Source: Methanomassiliicoccus sp. UBA345 (GTDB lineage: Archaea; Thermoplasmatota; Thermoplasmata; Methanomassiliicoccales; Methanomassiliicoccaceae). Taken from it: a stretch of 20,400 bases of DNA. Positions 1-7,231 of this stretch are shown here, in pieces; the stretch's first letter is position 1, and each line of letters begins with the position of its first letter. The stretch covers positions 17,864-38,263 of the forward strand of contig DATD01000001.1 of assembly GCA_002504525.1 (NCBI GenBank). Direction: 5' to 3'. The position numbers and the translations under genes are program-made. The notes below the pieces were generated by a model. It did no database searches. It was not told where the DNA came from and was given only the letters and a program-made list of their open reading frames with translations.

Positions 1-3000
1 GATGCCACCATCGCCCTGGGCCTCATGGACGATACCGTGAAGGAATGCGAAGCGCTACTGGAGCAGCGCCCCAACGACGGGGACACCATGTACGCGCTCG
101 GCGTCGCATACAACAAGGCGATGCGGTTCCAGGAAGCCCTCAGGGTGCTGGAGCGCGCGCTCAAGGCCCACCGCGACAGGTTAGCGGTCCTGGTGGCCAT
201 CAATGAGGCGTACAAGGGCCTGGAGAAGGACAAGGACGTCCTCGCCACTACCGAGAAGATCATTGAGTTGGAGCCTCACAATGCCGCCGCCCTGGTGGAC
301 ATGGGCGTGGCGCTGAACCGCCTGGGACGCAAGGACGAGGCCGCCAAGGTCTACCAGGAAGTGCTAAGGCTGGAGCCTGCGAACCAGGGCGCCTATCGCG
401 ATCTGACCCTGGTCCTGTACTCTCAGAAGAAGTACGAGGAGTCGTTCAACAAGGCGATCTCCGGAACGCAGCTGTTCCCCAGTGACCCCGACTTCTGGAG
501 GATCAAGGGTGACTCGCTCTACGCCATGGGCCGTTTCGCGGAGGCCGCGGAAGCGTTGGCCCGGGCCATCTCGTTCGAGCCGACCAACCGCCTGCTGTGG
601 TGGTCCCGCGGCCTCGCCCTGGTCAGCGACGACCGGCTGGAGGAGGCAGTGGTGTCGTACGAGCAGGCCCTCAAGCTCGACCCCCAGGACTTCAACGTCT
701 GGACCAGCAAGGGGGCGGCCCTGGTGCTGCTGGAGCGCTACAGCCTGGCCATCGAGGCGTTCGAACAGGTCATCAGGCTGGACCCGAATAATCGCTATGC
801 CCATGTCCAGAGAGGAAAGGCCCTCCTACGGATCGGCATGCACGCCGAGGCCGTCAACGCGTTCGACCAGGCGCTCGCCCTCGGTCCGAAGGACGTCGAT
901 GTGCTCGAATCGAAGATGGCCGCCCTCAAGGCCATGGGGAAACCGGAAGAGCTCATCTCCGTGGCCGACCAGGTCCTGAAGCTCGAACCGAGGAACAAGG
1001 GGGCCTTCATGGACAAGGCCGCCGCGTTCCGCGATATCGGCAGGAACGACGACGCCATCCGGGCTTACGATCGCGTCCTTGACGACCAGCCGCGGGACGT
1101 GGAGGTGCTGGAGCGGAAGAAGGAGACACTCATCGCCAAGGGAGATCATGAGGAGATCATCGCCATTTGCGACGTGCTGCTTCAGATCGATCCCCTCAGC
1201 AAGACCGCGCACGTCGATCGCGGCGACGCGCTCTCCTCCCTGGGCCGAGTGGACGATGCCGCCGCCGAGTACCAGTACGCGTTGAGGGCCGATCCCAATG
1301 ACCGCGCGGTGCTGAACCGCCTGGGCCTGGCGCTGATGCAGCTGGAACAGTATTCCCAGGCGGCGCAGGCGTTCGACCAAGGGTGGAAGCTCGACGCCTC
1401 GGACCTGATCATGCTGGATAACAAGGGACGCGCTCTGCTGATGGGCCGCGACCCTGTGGGGGCGCTGGCCGCGTTCGACCATGCCGCCCAGGGCGATCCG
1501 TCCAACGCGTCGTTCCATATGGACCGGGGGCGCGCCCTCGCCACCCAGGGACGGTACCGCGAGGCGATGGATGCGCTGGACCGGGCGCTGGAGCTGGACC
1601 CTGACAGTGGGGAGATATGGAAGCTCAAGGGCAACGTACATTTCAAGACCGGCGACAAGGCGGATGCGGTGGACTGCTACTCCCGGGCGATCGGGATGGG
1701 AGCGGAGACCGCTGTCCTGCTGCGCTCCAAAGGTCGCGCCGAAGAGGAGCTGGGGCGCCTGGATGACGCCTTCGGATCATACTCCCGCGCGGCGGAGCTG
1801 GAAGAGGGCGACGCCGTCCTGTGGATGAACATCGGCATAGTCCAGGCCAAGCTGGGCAAGATCGAGGAGGCGGTCCGCTCGTTGGGACGCTCCATCGCCC
1901 TGGACAGCACCAACAAGCGCGCCTGGCTCAATCAGGCCGCCCTGCTCGAGAAGCTCGGCGAGGACGAGGAGGCGCTGCGGTGCTTCGATACCGTGCTGGC
2001 CAACGAACCGCAGGACAAGTTCGCTTGGAGCGGCAAGGGTCGCATCCTCATGAGGATGGACAAGCTCGACCAGGCCAAGAGGGCGCTGGACCGGGCGCTG
2101 GAGATCGACCCGGCCTTGCCGTCGGCGCAGGAGAGCAGCGCCATCCTGGCACAGCGGCTGAAGGAGAGGGATATCAGCATCTACGCGGCCAAAGTGCTGG
2201 AGTTCGAGTACCGCCAGAACCGGAGGGTGACGAGGGAGGAGGCGTTCAAGGAATGCGGCCTTCCGTTCTCGTCGCTGGACGCCGTGACCAAGTACCTGCA
2301 GACCAAGGAGGAGGTCGACATCGACAGCATGGACGATGGGCGCTTCCAGGCCTATGAGTCCCTTTCCAGGGATGTGCTGCTGGCGACCCTGGGAAACCCG
2401 AACTATACCAGGCAGGGCCTTCACCTTGCCGAGGCGTACATGTGCATGCATGACCGCGACGTGCAGAAGGCCAAGAAGGTCCTCGCCTACATAGAGAAGG
2501 TCAACACCATGGAGTTCCCGGAGGAGAGGCCCGACAAGCGTACCGAGAAGCTCCTGCGGGCCGCGATGGCGCTGCCGCCCGGCAGCCGGTCGACGATGGG
2601 GCTGATGGAGCACCTGGACCTGGGACTGTACACCGCCCGCCGCCTGGTCAGCATGATGAGGTCCATCGAAGGCCCGGCCGTGCCGACGACCCAGATCCCT
2701 GAACCGCGGCGCTCGGTCAGGATGCCGTCCTTCGATAGGGAGCCAGTCGCCCGCAGGCGGCCGGTCGAGGCTCCGGCGGAGTGGAGGGATGAGCCTCCCG
2801 CCGAGATGCTCATGGAACGAAATGCGCGGACCCAGCCGCCGCGCGCCAAGGAGAGTGAGGAGATGGGACTTTTCCGAAACCGAAGAAAGGCCGAGGCTGC
2901 TCCGCGTCAGGCGGACCGCTCCAAGGCCATCACCGTGATGTACTATCCTGACACGGACAAGTACAACCGCCGCAAGTGCATATTCCATGGCGAACCGGCC

Positions 3001-3630
3001 GTGACGGTTTGCCCCAATTGCGGGACCCTGTTCTGCATGGAGTGCATCAAGATCGACGAATGCCCTCGCTGCCACACCCCGCTGAGCTTTGTCGACGGGA
3101 GCAAGGAGGAGGTCGATGATTCGGATGTCATCGAGACCGAGGCGCAGCGCCTGGCGATCCAGAAGAGATGGGCGCAGAAGCGCCTGGCCGATGCGGATAA
3201 GACTTCGTCCCGGCCAAAGGCCAGGTCCGGACCGACGACCCGCGACGCCATGTCTGAAAGGGCGATGAAGATCGCCGAAAAGGTCATGGTGCCTGACCGT
3301 CCGTCCGAGCCCACGATCCAGACCTTCCAGTCTGCGCCGGTCGAGCGGAAGGTTCCGATGCCCGTCGAACAGCCCGCTCCCAGGTCGGCCGAGCAACCGG
3401 CCCCGGCAGTGAAGAAGAAAGGGGCCAGCTCCTTGGTGGCCGCTGCGCTTGCCCACAAGTCTGAAGAACAGAAGGTCTCGCAGCAGGACGATGAACCGGT
3501 TCCCGAGGAGATCATCCCCGCGGAAAAGGAGAGGGGCAAGGAGAAGGACAAGCTGGAGAAGCTGCGGGAGCTGCTGGACCAGCCTGATGACGAAGAGGGC
3601 GGGGCCAATAGGGACCTGAGCCGACTGTGA
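1..3630 (+). CDS. Giant TPR-repeat protein with C-terminal B-box-like zinc module (5' end probably outside window)
   Basis: The frame is open from base 1. The first ATG is at 25 (1201 residues from there), but it has no Shine-Dalgarno (SD) or TATA element before it and the residues ahead of it already look like a TPR helix, so the true start is probably upstream. Residues 1 to about 700 are tandem 34-residue TPR units with the usual pattern of paired helices ending in (L)xLDP-like turns, roughly 20 copies. A helical non-repeat region follows (about 705-890), then a Pro/Arg-rich linker. Next is a zinc module with C985, H988, C996, C999, C1004, C1007, C1013 and C1016, spaced like a B-box/RING-related finger. 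The tail from 1030 is charged, Pro/Lys/Glu-rich and probably disordered. TPR arrays bind proteins or peptides, so a cytoplasmic scaffold is the likely role. The partner cannot be told from sequence. Family call is firm; function unknown. Confidence 0.9.
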   Translation, partial: DATIALGLMDDTVKECEALLEQRPNDGDTMYALGVAYNKAMRFQEALRVLERALKAHRDRLAVLVAINEAYKGLEKDKDVLATTEKIIELEPHNAAALVDMGVALNRLGRKDEAAKVYQEVLRLEPANQGAYRDLTLVLYSQKKYEESFNKAISGTQLFPSDPDFWRIKGDSLYAMGRFAEAAEALARAISFEPTNRLLWWSRGLALVSDDRLEEAVVSYEQALKLDPQDFNVWTSKGAALVLLERYSLAIEAFEQVIRLDPNNRYAHVQRGKALLRIGMHAEAVNAFDQALALGPKDVDVLESKMAALKAMGKPEELISVADQVLKLEPRNKGAFMDKAAAFRDIGRNDDAIRAYDRVLDDQPRDVEVLERKKETLIAKGDHEEIIAICDVLLQIDPLSKTAHVDRGDALSSLGRVDDAAAEYQYALRADPNDRAVLNRLGLALMQLEQYSQAAQAFDQGWKLDASDLIMLDNKGRALLMGRDPVGALAAFDHAAQGDPSNASFHMDRGRALATQGRYREAMDALDRALELDPDSGEIWKLKGNVHFKTGDKADAVDCYSRAIGMGAETAVLLRSKGRAEEELGRLDDAFGSYSRAAELEEGDAVLWMNIGIVQAKLGKIEEAVRSLGRSIALDSTNKRAWLNQAALLEKLGEDEEALRCFDTVLANEPQDKFAWSGKGRILMRMDKLDQAKRALDRALEIDPALPSAQESSAILAQRLKERDISIYAAKVLEFEYRQNRRVTREEAFKECGLPFSSLDAVTKYLQTKEEVDIDSMDDGRFQAYESLSRDVLLATLGNPNYTRQGLHLAEAYMCMHDRDVQKAKKVLAYIEKVNTMEFPEERPDKRTEKLLRAAMALPPGSRSTMGLMEHLDLGLYTARRLVSMMRSIEGPAVPTTQIPEPRRSVRMPSFDREPVARRRPVEAPAEWRDEPPAEMLMERNARTQPPRAKESEEMGLFRNRRKAEAAPRQADRSKAITVMYYPDTDKYNRRKCIFHGEPAVTVCPNCGTLFCMECIKIDECPRCHTPLSFVDGSKEEVDDSDVIETEAQRLAIQKRWAQKRLADADKTSSRPKARSGPTTRDAMSERAMKIAEKVMVPDRPSEPTIQTFQSAPVERKVPMPVEQPAPRSAEQPAPAVKKKGASSLVAAALAHKSEEQKVSQQDDEPVPEEIIPAEKERGKEKDKLEKLRELLDQPDDEEGGANRDLSRL

Positions 3631-3641
3631 TCGGTCCGAGC

Positions 3642-3667
3642 AGCAGGGCCGCCCGGGCGGCCCTGCT
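3642..3667. repeat. Perfect 26-bp palindrome in convergent spacer
   Basis: The left arm 3642-3654 (AGCAGGGCCGCCC) is the exact reverse complement of the right arm 3655-3667, with no spacer. It begins 12 nt after the stop codon of the TPR gene, in the spacer between two convergent genes. As RNA it would form a very stable hairpin on either strand. No T-run follows directly, so it is not a classic intrinsic terminator. It may act as an RNA 3'-end stabiliser or a bidirectional barrier. Confidence 0.7.
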
Positions 3668-3688
3668 ACGGTACCATGCTCTTGCCGT

Positions 3689-3703
3689 CGCCCGTCACGG
3701 GCG
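3689..3703. repeat. Short odd palindrome, 7-bp arms around one base
   Basis: CGCCCGT and ACGGGCG flank a single C. It lies just downstream of the 26-bp palindrome in the same convergent spacer, giving two hairpins in tandem. Function unknown; chance occurrence in GC-rich DNA is possible. Confidence 0.4.
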
Positions 3704-3786
3704 CGGTGGCGGGCGGCACACTTCCGTTCTCGTCGCACCGACGACCGAGCGGCCCATGCCGAGGCAATGCCGCCGGCGTCACTGAA

Positions 3787-3799
3787 GTTTTGATTTTGG
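3787..3799 (+). terminator. Candidate T-rich terminator for the TPR gene
   Basis: The plus strand reads GTTTTGATTTTGG just before the truD stop codon on the other strand. Archaeal transcription commonly ends at oligo-T tracts without a required hairpin, and this is the only T-rich tract in the 169-nt spacer. It is placed to end rightward transcription before truD is read in antisense. Confidence 0.45.
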
Positions 3800-5101
3800 T
3801 TAGTAGTCCATCAGCCCTTCCTTCTTGAGGTACTCCCTCAGAAGCGAAGTGGCGTAACAGCCCTTGTTGAGGATGAAAGTGAAGGTGACCTCGTCCCCCC
3901 GGGCCGTGGACTTGAGATCCTTGACGATCCCGAGCAGCTCTCTCCTCGTGCCCTTGGACGAGCACTGGTGTATCAGGGGGACCATGAAATCCTCTTTACT
4001 GAGTCCCTCCGCCTCGATCACGGCGCGCTCGATCTCGCCCATCTCGCCCTCCGCCAGCACCGACTCGGTGCCGAAGAGGACCCCGCTGATGAACGCCCGG
4101 CCCTGGCGGACCTGCTTCTCCACCAGGTCCAGGTTGACGGCAGTCACTGGCACTCCGCCATCATGCTGCGGCAGGCCGTTGCGGTCGACCGGCAACACCA
4201 CATCTCCCTCCACTGGACGGTCCAATGGGATCCCTCGGCGGACGCGTTCGCTCAGCATGCGGTTGAACAGGAACGACTGGTAGGCATGCACGAACATCAT
4301 CTGGAGGTTGGACGGCAGGGTGGAGATCGCTCCCGCGTGATCGCCGGGATTGCGGGACAGATGGCCGATAAGGGTCCTCTCGAAGGTCATGATCTTAGGA
4401 TAGTAGGAGAGCGCCTGCTCGAAGTCGCCCTCTTCCTGCAGCCTCTTTCTTGCCTCCCTGCTCTCCTCCCTCTCGTTCGGAAGGGGGTTGGCAGCATAGG
4501 TCATCACCGCCTTCTCCAGGTCCCCCTTGACGATCCACTTCCCCACCTCGTGCGTTATCGGCCGCACCGCGCCGAAGCGCTGGACGCCGAAGAAGTTGGG
4601 GAAGCCGTTCAGCGCCTCCAGCTGTTCGGTGGTGTCGGCGACCGCCGTCGATAGAGCGTCGTCATGCAGCTCGGTCTCGGTGACGCGGATGGTGAATGCA
4701 TTTCCGACGAGGTCGCCGATGGTGATGCCTCTCTTGGCCGGATAAGGGTCGGAAATGGCGATCTGATGGAGCGAAAGCTGCATCAGCCTATCCGCCGGGA
4801 CGGGGAAGGACATCAGCTGCGAGGTGATCGCCCTCTTGTCCTTGGTGCCGGCAAAGCCGATGCGTTCCCTGGCAATGCCGAGCGACTTTGAGAGCTGGCG
4901 GACCAGGCGGTTCATCTCCCAATTCTGGGCGGTGACCTTGGCGATGGTGAACGGGCCGCCGTCGAAGCGGGGCGGATAGGCGGAGACCTCCTCCACCAGA
5001 AAATCCTCTGGCGAACGCTTTAGCCGGCCGCCGATACCCGGGGCGTCGGTGCCGTAGACCTCCAGCCCGATGGCGGCCTCCTCAGCGCCGCTGGTCTTCA
5101 T
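3800..5101 (-). CDS. truD: tRNA pseudouridine(13) synthase TruD
   Basis: TruD isomerises uridine to pseudouridine, classically at position 13 of tRNA (archaeal and eukaryotic members of the family also modify other sites). The diagnostic motif GFAGTKDKRA is present near residues 82-91, with the catalytic Asp at about residue 88. The RNA-binding element NFFGVQRFG follows, then the long TRUD insertion domain. At about 433 residues the length fits archaeal members. The gene follows rpoL with near-zero spacing: the rpoL TGA lies at 5106-5104 and the ATG used here is at 5101. An in-frame GTG at 5107 overlaps the rpoL stop and is an alternative start giving two more residues. The two genes are almost certainly cotranscribed and translationally coupled. 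Confidence 0.95.
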   Translation of the reverse strand: MKTSGAEEAAIGLEVYGTDAPGIGGRLKRSPEDFLVEEVSAYPPRFDGGPFTIAKVTAQNWEMNRLVRQLSKSLGIARERIGFAGTKDKRAITSQLMSFPVPADRLMQLSLHQIAISDPYPAKRGITIGDLVGNAFTIRVTETELHDDALSTAVADTTEQLEALNGFPNFFGVQRFGAVRPITHEVGKWIVKGDLEKAVMTYAANPLPNEREESREARKRLQEEGDFEQALSYYPKIMTFERTLIGHLSRNPGDHAGAISTLPSNLQMMFVHAYQSFLFNRMLSERVRRGIPLDRPVEGDVVLPVDRNGLPQHDGGVPVTAVNLDLVEKQVRQGRAFISGVLFGTESVLAEGEMGEIERAVIEAEGLSKEDFMVPLIHQCSSKGTRRELLGIVKDLKSTARGDEVTFTFILNKGCYATSLLREYLKKEGLMDY

Positions 5102-5103
5102 GC

Positions 5104-5376
5104 TCACTTGCTCTTGTCGAGCTTCTCTCGGGCTTCCTTGAACTCGTTGGCGATGGTCTTGGCGGCCCGCTTGAGCGCGGTCTGGGGCTTTCCGCTCTTG
5201 ACCCTGACAAACAGAACGGGGATGTCGAGCTCGGGATGGCCGGTGTTGTACTTCACCTCAGCCACGCCATCGTCCTCCAGAAGCTCGTTGATGAGGGGCT
5301 GGATCACCGTCATGTTGGGGCTGTGGATCTGGACCGAAATGGAGTCCTTGTCCTTTTCGAGGAGATGAAGTTCCAT
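5104..5376 (-). CDS. rpoL: DNA-directed RNA polymerase subunit L (Rpo11)
   Basis: The 90-residue product matches archaeal Rpo11, the partner of Rpo3 (RpoD) in the polymerase assembly platform, equivalent to eukaryotic RPB11/AC19. The protein shows the alpha-like N-terminal strands (MELHLLEKDKDSISVQIH), a helix with PLINELLEDDGV, the GHPELDIPVLFVRVKSG segment and a C-terminal amphipathic helix. I chose the ATG at 5376 over the in-frame ATG at 5400. A TATA-like CTTTATAG at 5408-5401 lies about 28 nt upstream of 5376, and archaeal RpoL proteins typically begin at this MEL position. The 5400 codon touches the TATA box. The gene heads an rpoL-truD operon. Confidence 0.93.
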   Translation of the reverse strand: MELHLLEKDKDSISVQIHSPNMTVIQPLINELLEDDGVAEVKYNTGHPELDIPVLFVRVKSGKPQTALKRAAKTIANEFKEAREKLDKSK

Positions 5377-5400
5377 GATGCCGTCCAATATTCCGCCCAT

Positions 5401-5408
5401 CTATAAAG
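5401..5408 (-). promoter_or_regulatory. TATA box of rpoL-truD
   Basis: CTTTATAG on the minus strand is centred about 28 nt before the ATG at 5376, so transcription should begin at or within a few bases of the start codon (leaderless). This placement also argues against the longer rpoL reading frame that starts at 5400. Confidence 0.65.
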
Positions 5409-5420
5409 GTTTTCTCGGCC

Positions 5421-7172
5421 TCACTTCTTCCGCTGCCCCTCGTACATGGACAGCAGCTCCTGGCTGCTGGTGGTGTCGCGCGGCTCCTTGTCGTCCCGGA
5501 ACACGCCGGTGAAGCGCGGGAACCGTATGGCCAGGCCTGCATCCTCGCGCACCTTGCCGAAGGCGCAGGTGTGTATCGGTGACAGCGAGAGCTCGGCCCC
5601 CAGCACCTCGAGCACCACGGCCGGCTCGAACCACACGTCGGCGTTCATCCGGGAATCGACCCTGGGGTGCTTCTGCGGCAGACGGTAGCGGTCGAGCTTT
5701 TCGGGCAGTGCGGCCAGGGTGGCGTCGTCGAACCCGCTGCCCAGCTTGGACACGGTCTCGAATCGGTCCGTCTCGGAGTTATAGGTCGCCATGAGCAGCG
5801 CGCCGTACAGGCCTCCTCTCTTCCCGCGCCCGTGGAACGCCCCGACCACCACCAGGTCGACGGTGTCGGTCATCTCGGAGCGGTACTCCCGCTTGTACTT
5901 GATCCACAGGAAGCCCCTCGCCCCCGCCCGGTATACCGAATCGCCATTGATCGACTTGGCCATCAGCCCCTCGCAGCCGGCCGTCAGCGCTTCGGTGAAG
6001 AACTCTTCCACGTCATGGACGTTGTCCAGCACCTTCGCCTCGGAAAAGCGCACGTCCTCGCTGACCCTTATGCATCGGGTCAGAGCGGTCCTCCGGTCCG
6101 GCAGCGGAAGGCAGGTGAGGTCCTCTCCGTCGAGGTACAGGCAGTCGAACAGGTGCACCCTGACGGGGTAGTCCTCCATCGCGGTGGTGATGCCATGTTT
6201 CCGCCCCCGGCGGTGGGAGACCTCCTGGAACGGAAGCAGCTCCCCGGTGTTGATGTCCACCGGCACGCATTCGCCCTCCAGGATGGCGCTCTTTCCCCGG
6301 AACGCTGCACTCAGCGCTTTCACCACGTCCGGGAAGCCGCCGGTCAGGTCCTCCAGGCGGCGGGAGTACAGCTTCACGCGGTCGCCGTCGATGTGCGCCT
6401 GGACGCGCAGGCCGTCATACTTGTACTCGAACATGGCCCGGCCGCCCATGCGCTCGAGGATCTCCTCCGGCGACGGGAGGCGCTCGGCCAGCATAGCCCT
6501 TAGGGGATTCCCGACGATCACGTGAAGCCTCTCCAGCCCCTCCAGGCCTTCCTGGCACAGCACCTCTCCCACCAGTCCGAGGTCGGAGGTGACGTTGAAC
6601 GCCCGCTCTGCCGCCGGCTTGTCCGCCTTGGAGGCGAAGGCCTGGACCAGAGAGTCGAGGACGGTCTGCGTCGCCACTCCGAGGCGCATGCGGCCGGTGG
6701 CGATTCGCGCCAGATATCTGCCTTCCACCGGAGTGGCATCGTGCAGCATGTCGGCCAACAGGCGCATCTTCACTTCCTGCGAGCCGCTTCCCTCCGAGCG
6801 GGCGATCTTCAGCAGCGAGTCGTACACGCGGTCCAGGGTGAGCGGGCTGGAGAACAGTGTGGTCTGCCGCTTGCTCTCGAACGCTTTCTCCGTCACGATG
6901 CCCGGGTCCCCTTCATGGGCCCACAGCTGCCTGATCTCCGACTCCTTGGCCCCGGTGGCCATGGACAGGGTGCGCAGGTACAGCTTGTCGGCGAGCCCCA
7001 GCTTCTCCGGGTAGAAATCAGGGACCAGGGCCCCCTGAGTCAGATAGACGATGCGCCTGATGTGAGCACAGTCGGAGGAACGGAACAGCTCGGCCAGGAT
7101 GTCGGTCATCTCCAGCCGGGAGGAGGTGGACTCGAGAGCTTCGTACACTCTCACCAGGTCCTTGTAGAGCAT
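5421..7172 (-). CDS. lig: ATP-dependent DNA ligase
   Basis: The 583-residue protein is a standard archaeal replicative ligase that seals nicks using ATP. The adenylation motif KYDGLR is present with the nucleotidyl lysine at residue 251. Upstream of it lies the N-terminal helical DNA-binding domain (residues 1 to about 220). Downstream are further nucleotidyltransferase motifs (an ECVP segment, an EGLMAKS motif and a LWIKYKREY motif), followed by the OB-fold. Length and domain order agree with archaeal Lig proteins of about 560-600 residues. A TATA-like TTAAATA at 7202-7196 sits 27 nt before the ATG, so the gene likely has its own leaderless transcript even though it follows the helicase gene in the same direction. 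It probably acts in Okazaki-fragment joining and repair. Confidence 0.96.
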   Translation of the reverse strand: MLYKDLVRVYEALESTSSRLEMTDILAELFRSSDCAHIRRIVYLTQGALVPDFYPEKLGLADKLYLRTLSMATGAKESEIRQLWAHEGDPGIVTEKAFESKRQTTLFSSPLTLDRVYDSLLKIARSEGSGSQEVKMRLLADMLHDATPVEGRYLARIATGRMRLGVATQTVLDSLVQAFASKADKPAAERAFNVTSDLGLVGEVLCQEGLEGLERLHVIVGNPLRAMLAERLPSPEEILERMGGRAMFEYKYDGLRVQAHIDGDRVKLYSRRLEDLTGGFPDVVKALSAAFRGKSAILEGECVPVDINTGELLPFQEVSHRRGRKHGITTAMEDYPVRVHLFDCLYLDGEDLTCLPLPDRRTALTRCIRVSEDVRFSEAKVLDNVHDVEEFFTEALTAGCEGLMAKSINGDSVYRAGARGFLWIKYKREYRSEMTDTVDLVVVGAFHGRGKRGGLYGALLMATYNSETDRFETVSKLGSGFDDATLAALPEKLDRYRLPQKHPRVDSRMNADVWFEPAVVLEVLGAELSLSPIHTCAFGKVREDAGLAIRFPRFTGVFRDDKEPRDTTSSQELLSMYEGQRKK

Positions 7173-7195
7173 GCAAAATGGTTATGCCGTCGGCC

Positions 7196-7202
7196 TATTT
7201 AA
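7196..7202 (-). promoter_or_regulatory. TATA box of DNA ligase gene
   Basis: TTAAATA on the minus strand is centred 27 nt upstream of the ligase ATG (7172). This spacing predicts a leaderless mRNA. It lies in the 59-nt spacer after the helicase stop codon. Confidence 0.65.
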
Positions 7203-7231
7203 CCGGATTCAGGGGAGCGTTGGAGCGGCGG

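Noticed and set aside
1777..3738. 653-codon open frame on the minus strand opposite the TPR gene
   Set aside because: Antisense shadow in GC-rich DNA. The plus-strand frame has clear TPR repeats and cysteine spacing, while the minus-strand translation is His/Arg/Leu/Gly-rich without domain pattern.
4666..4891. Plus-strand small frames inside truD
   Set aside because: No ribosome site and no pattern; truD motifs on the minus strand account for the region.
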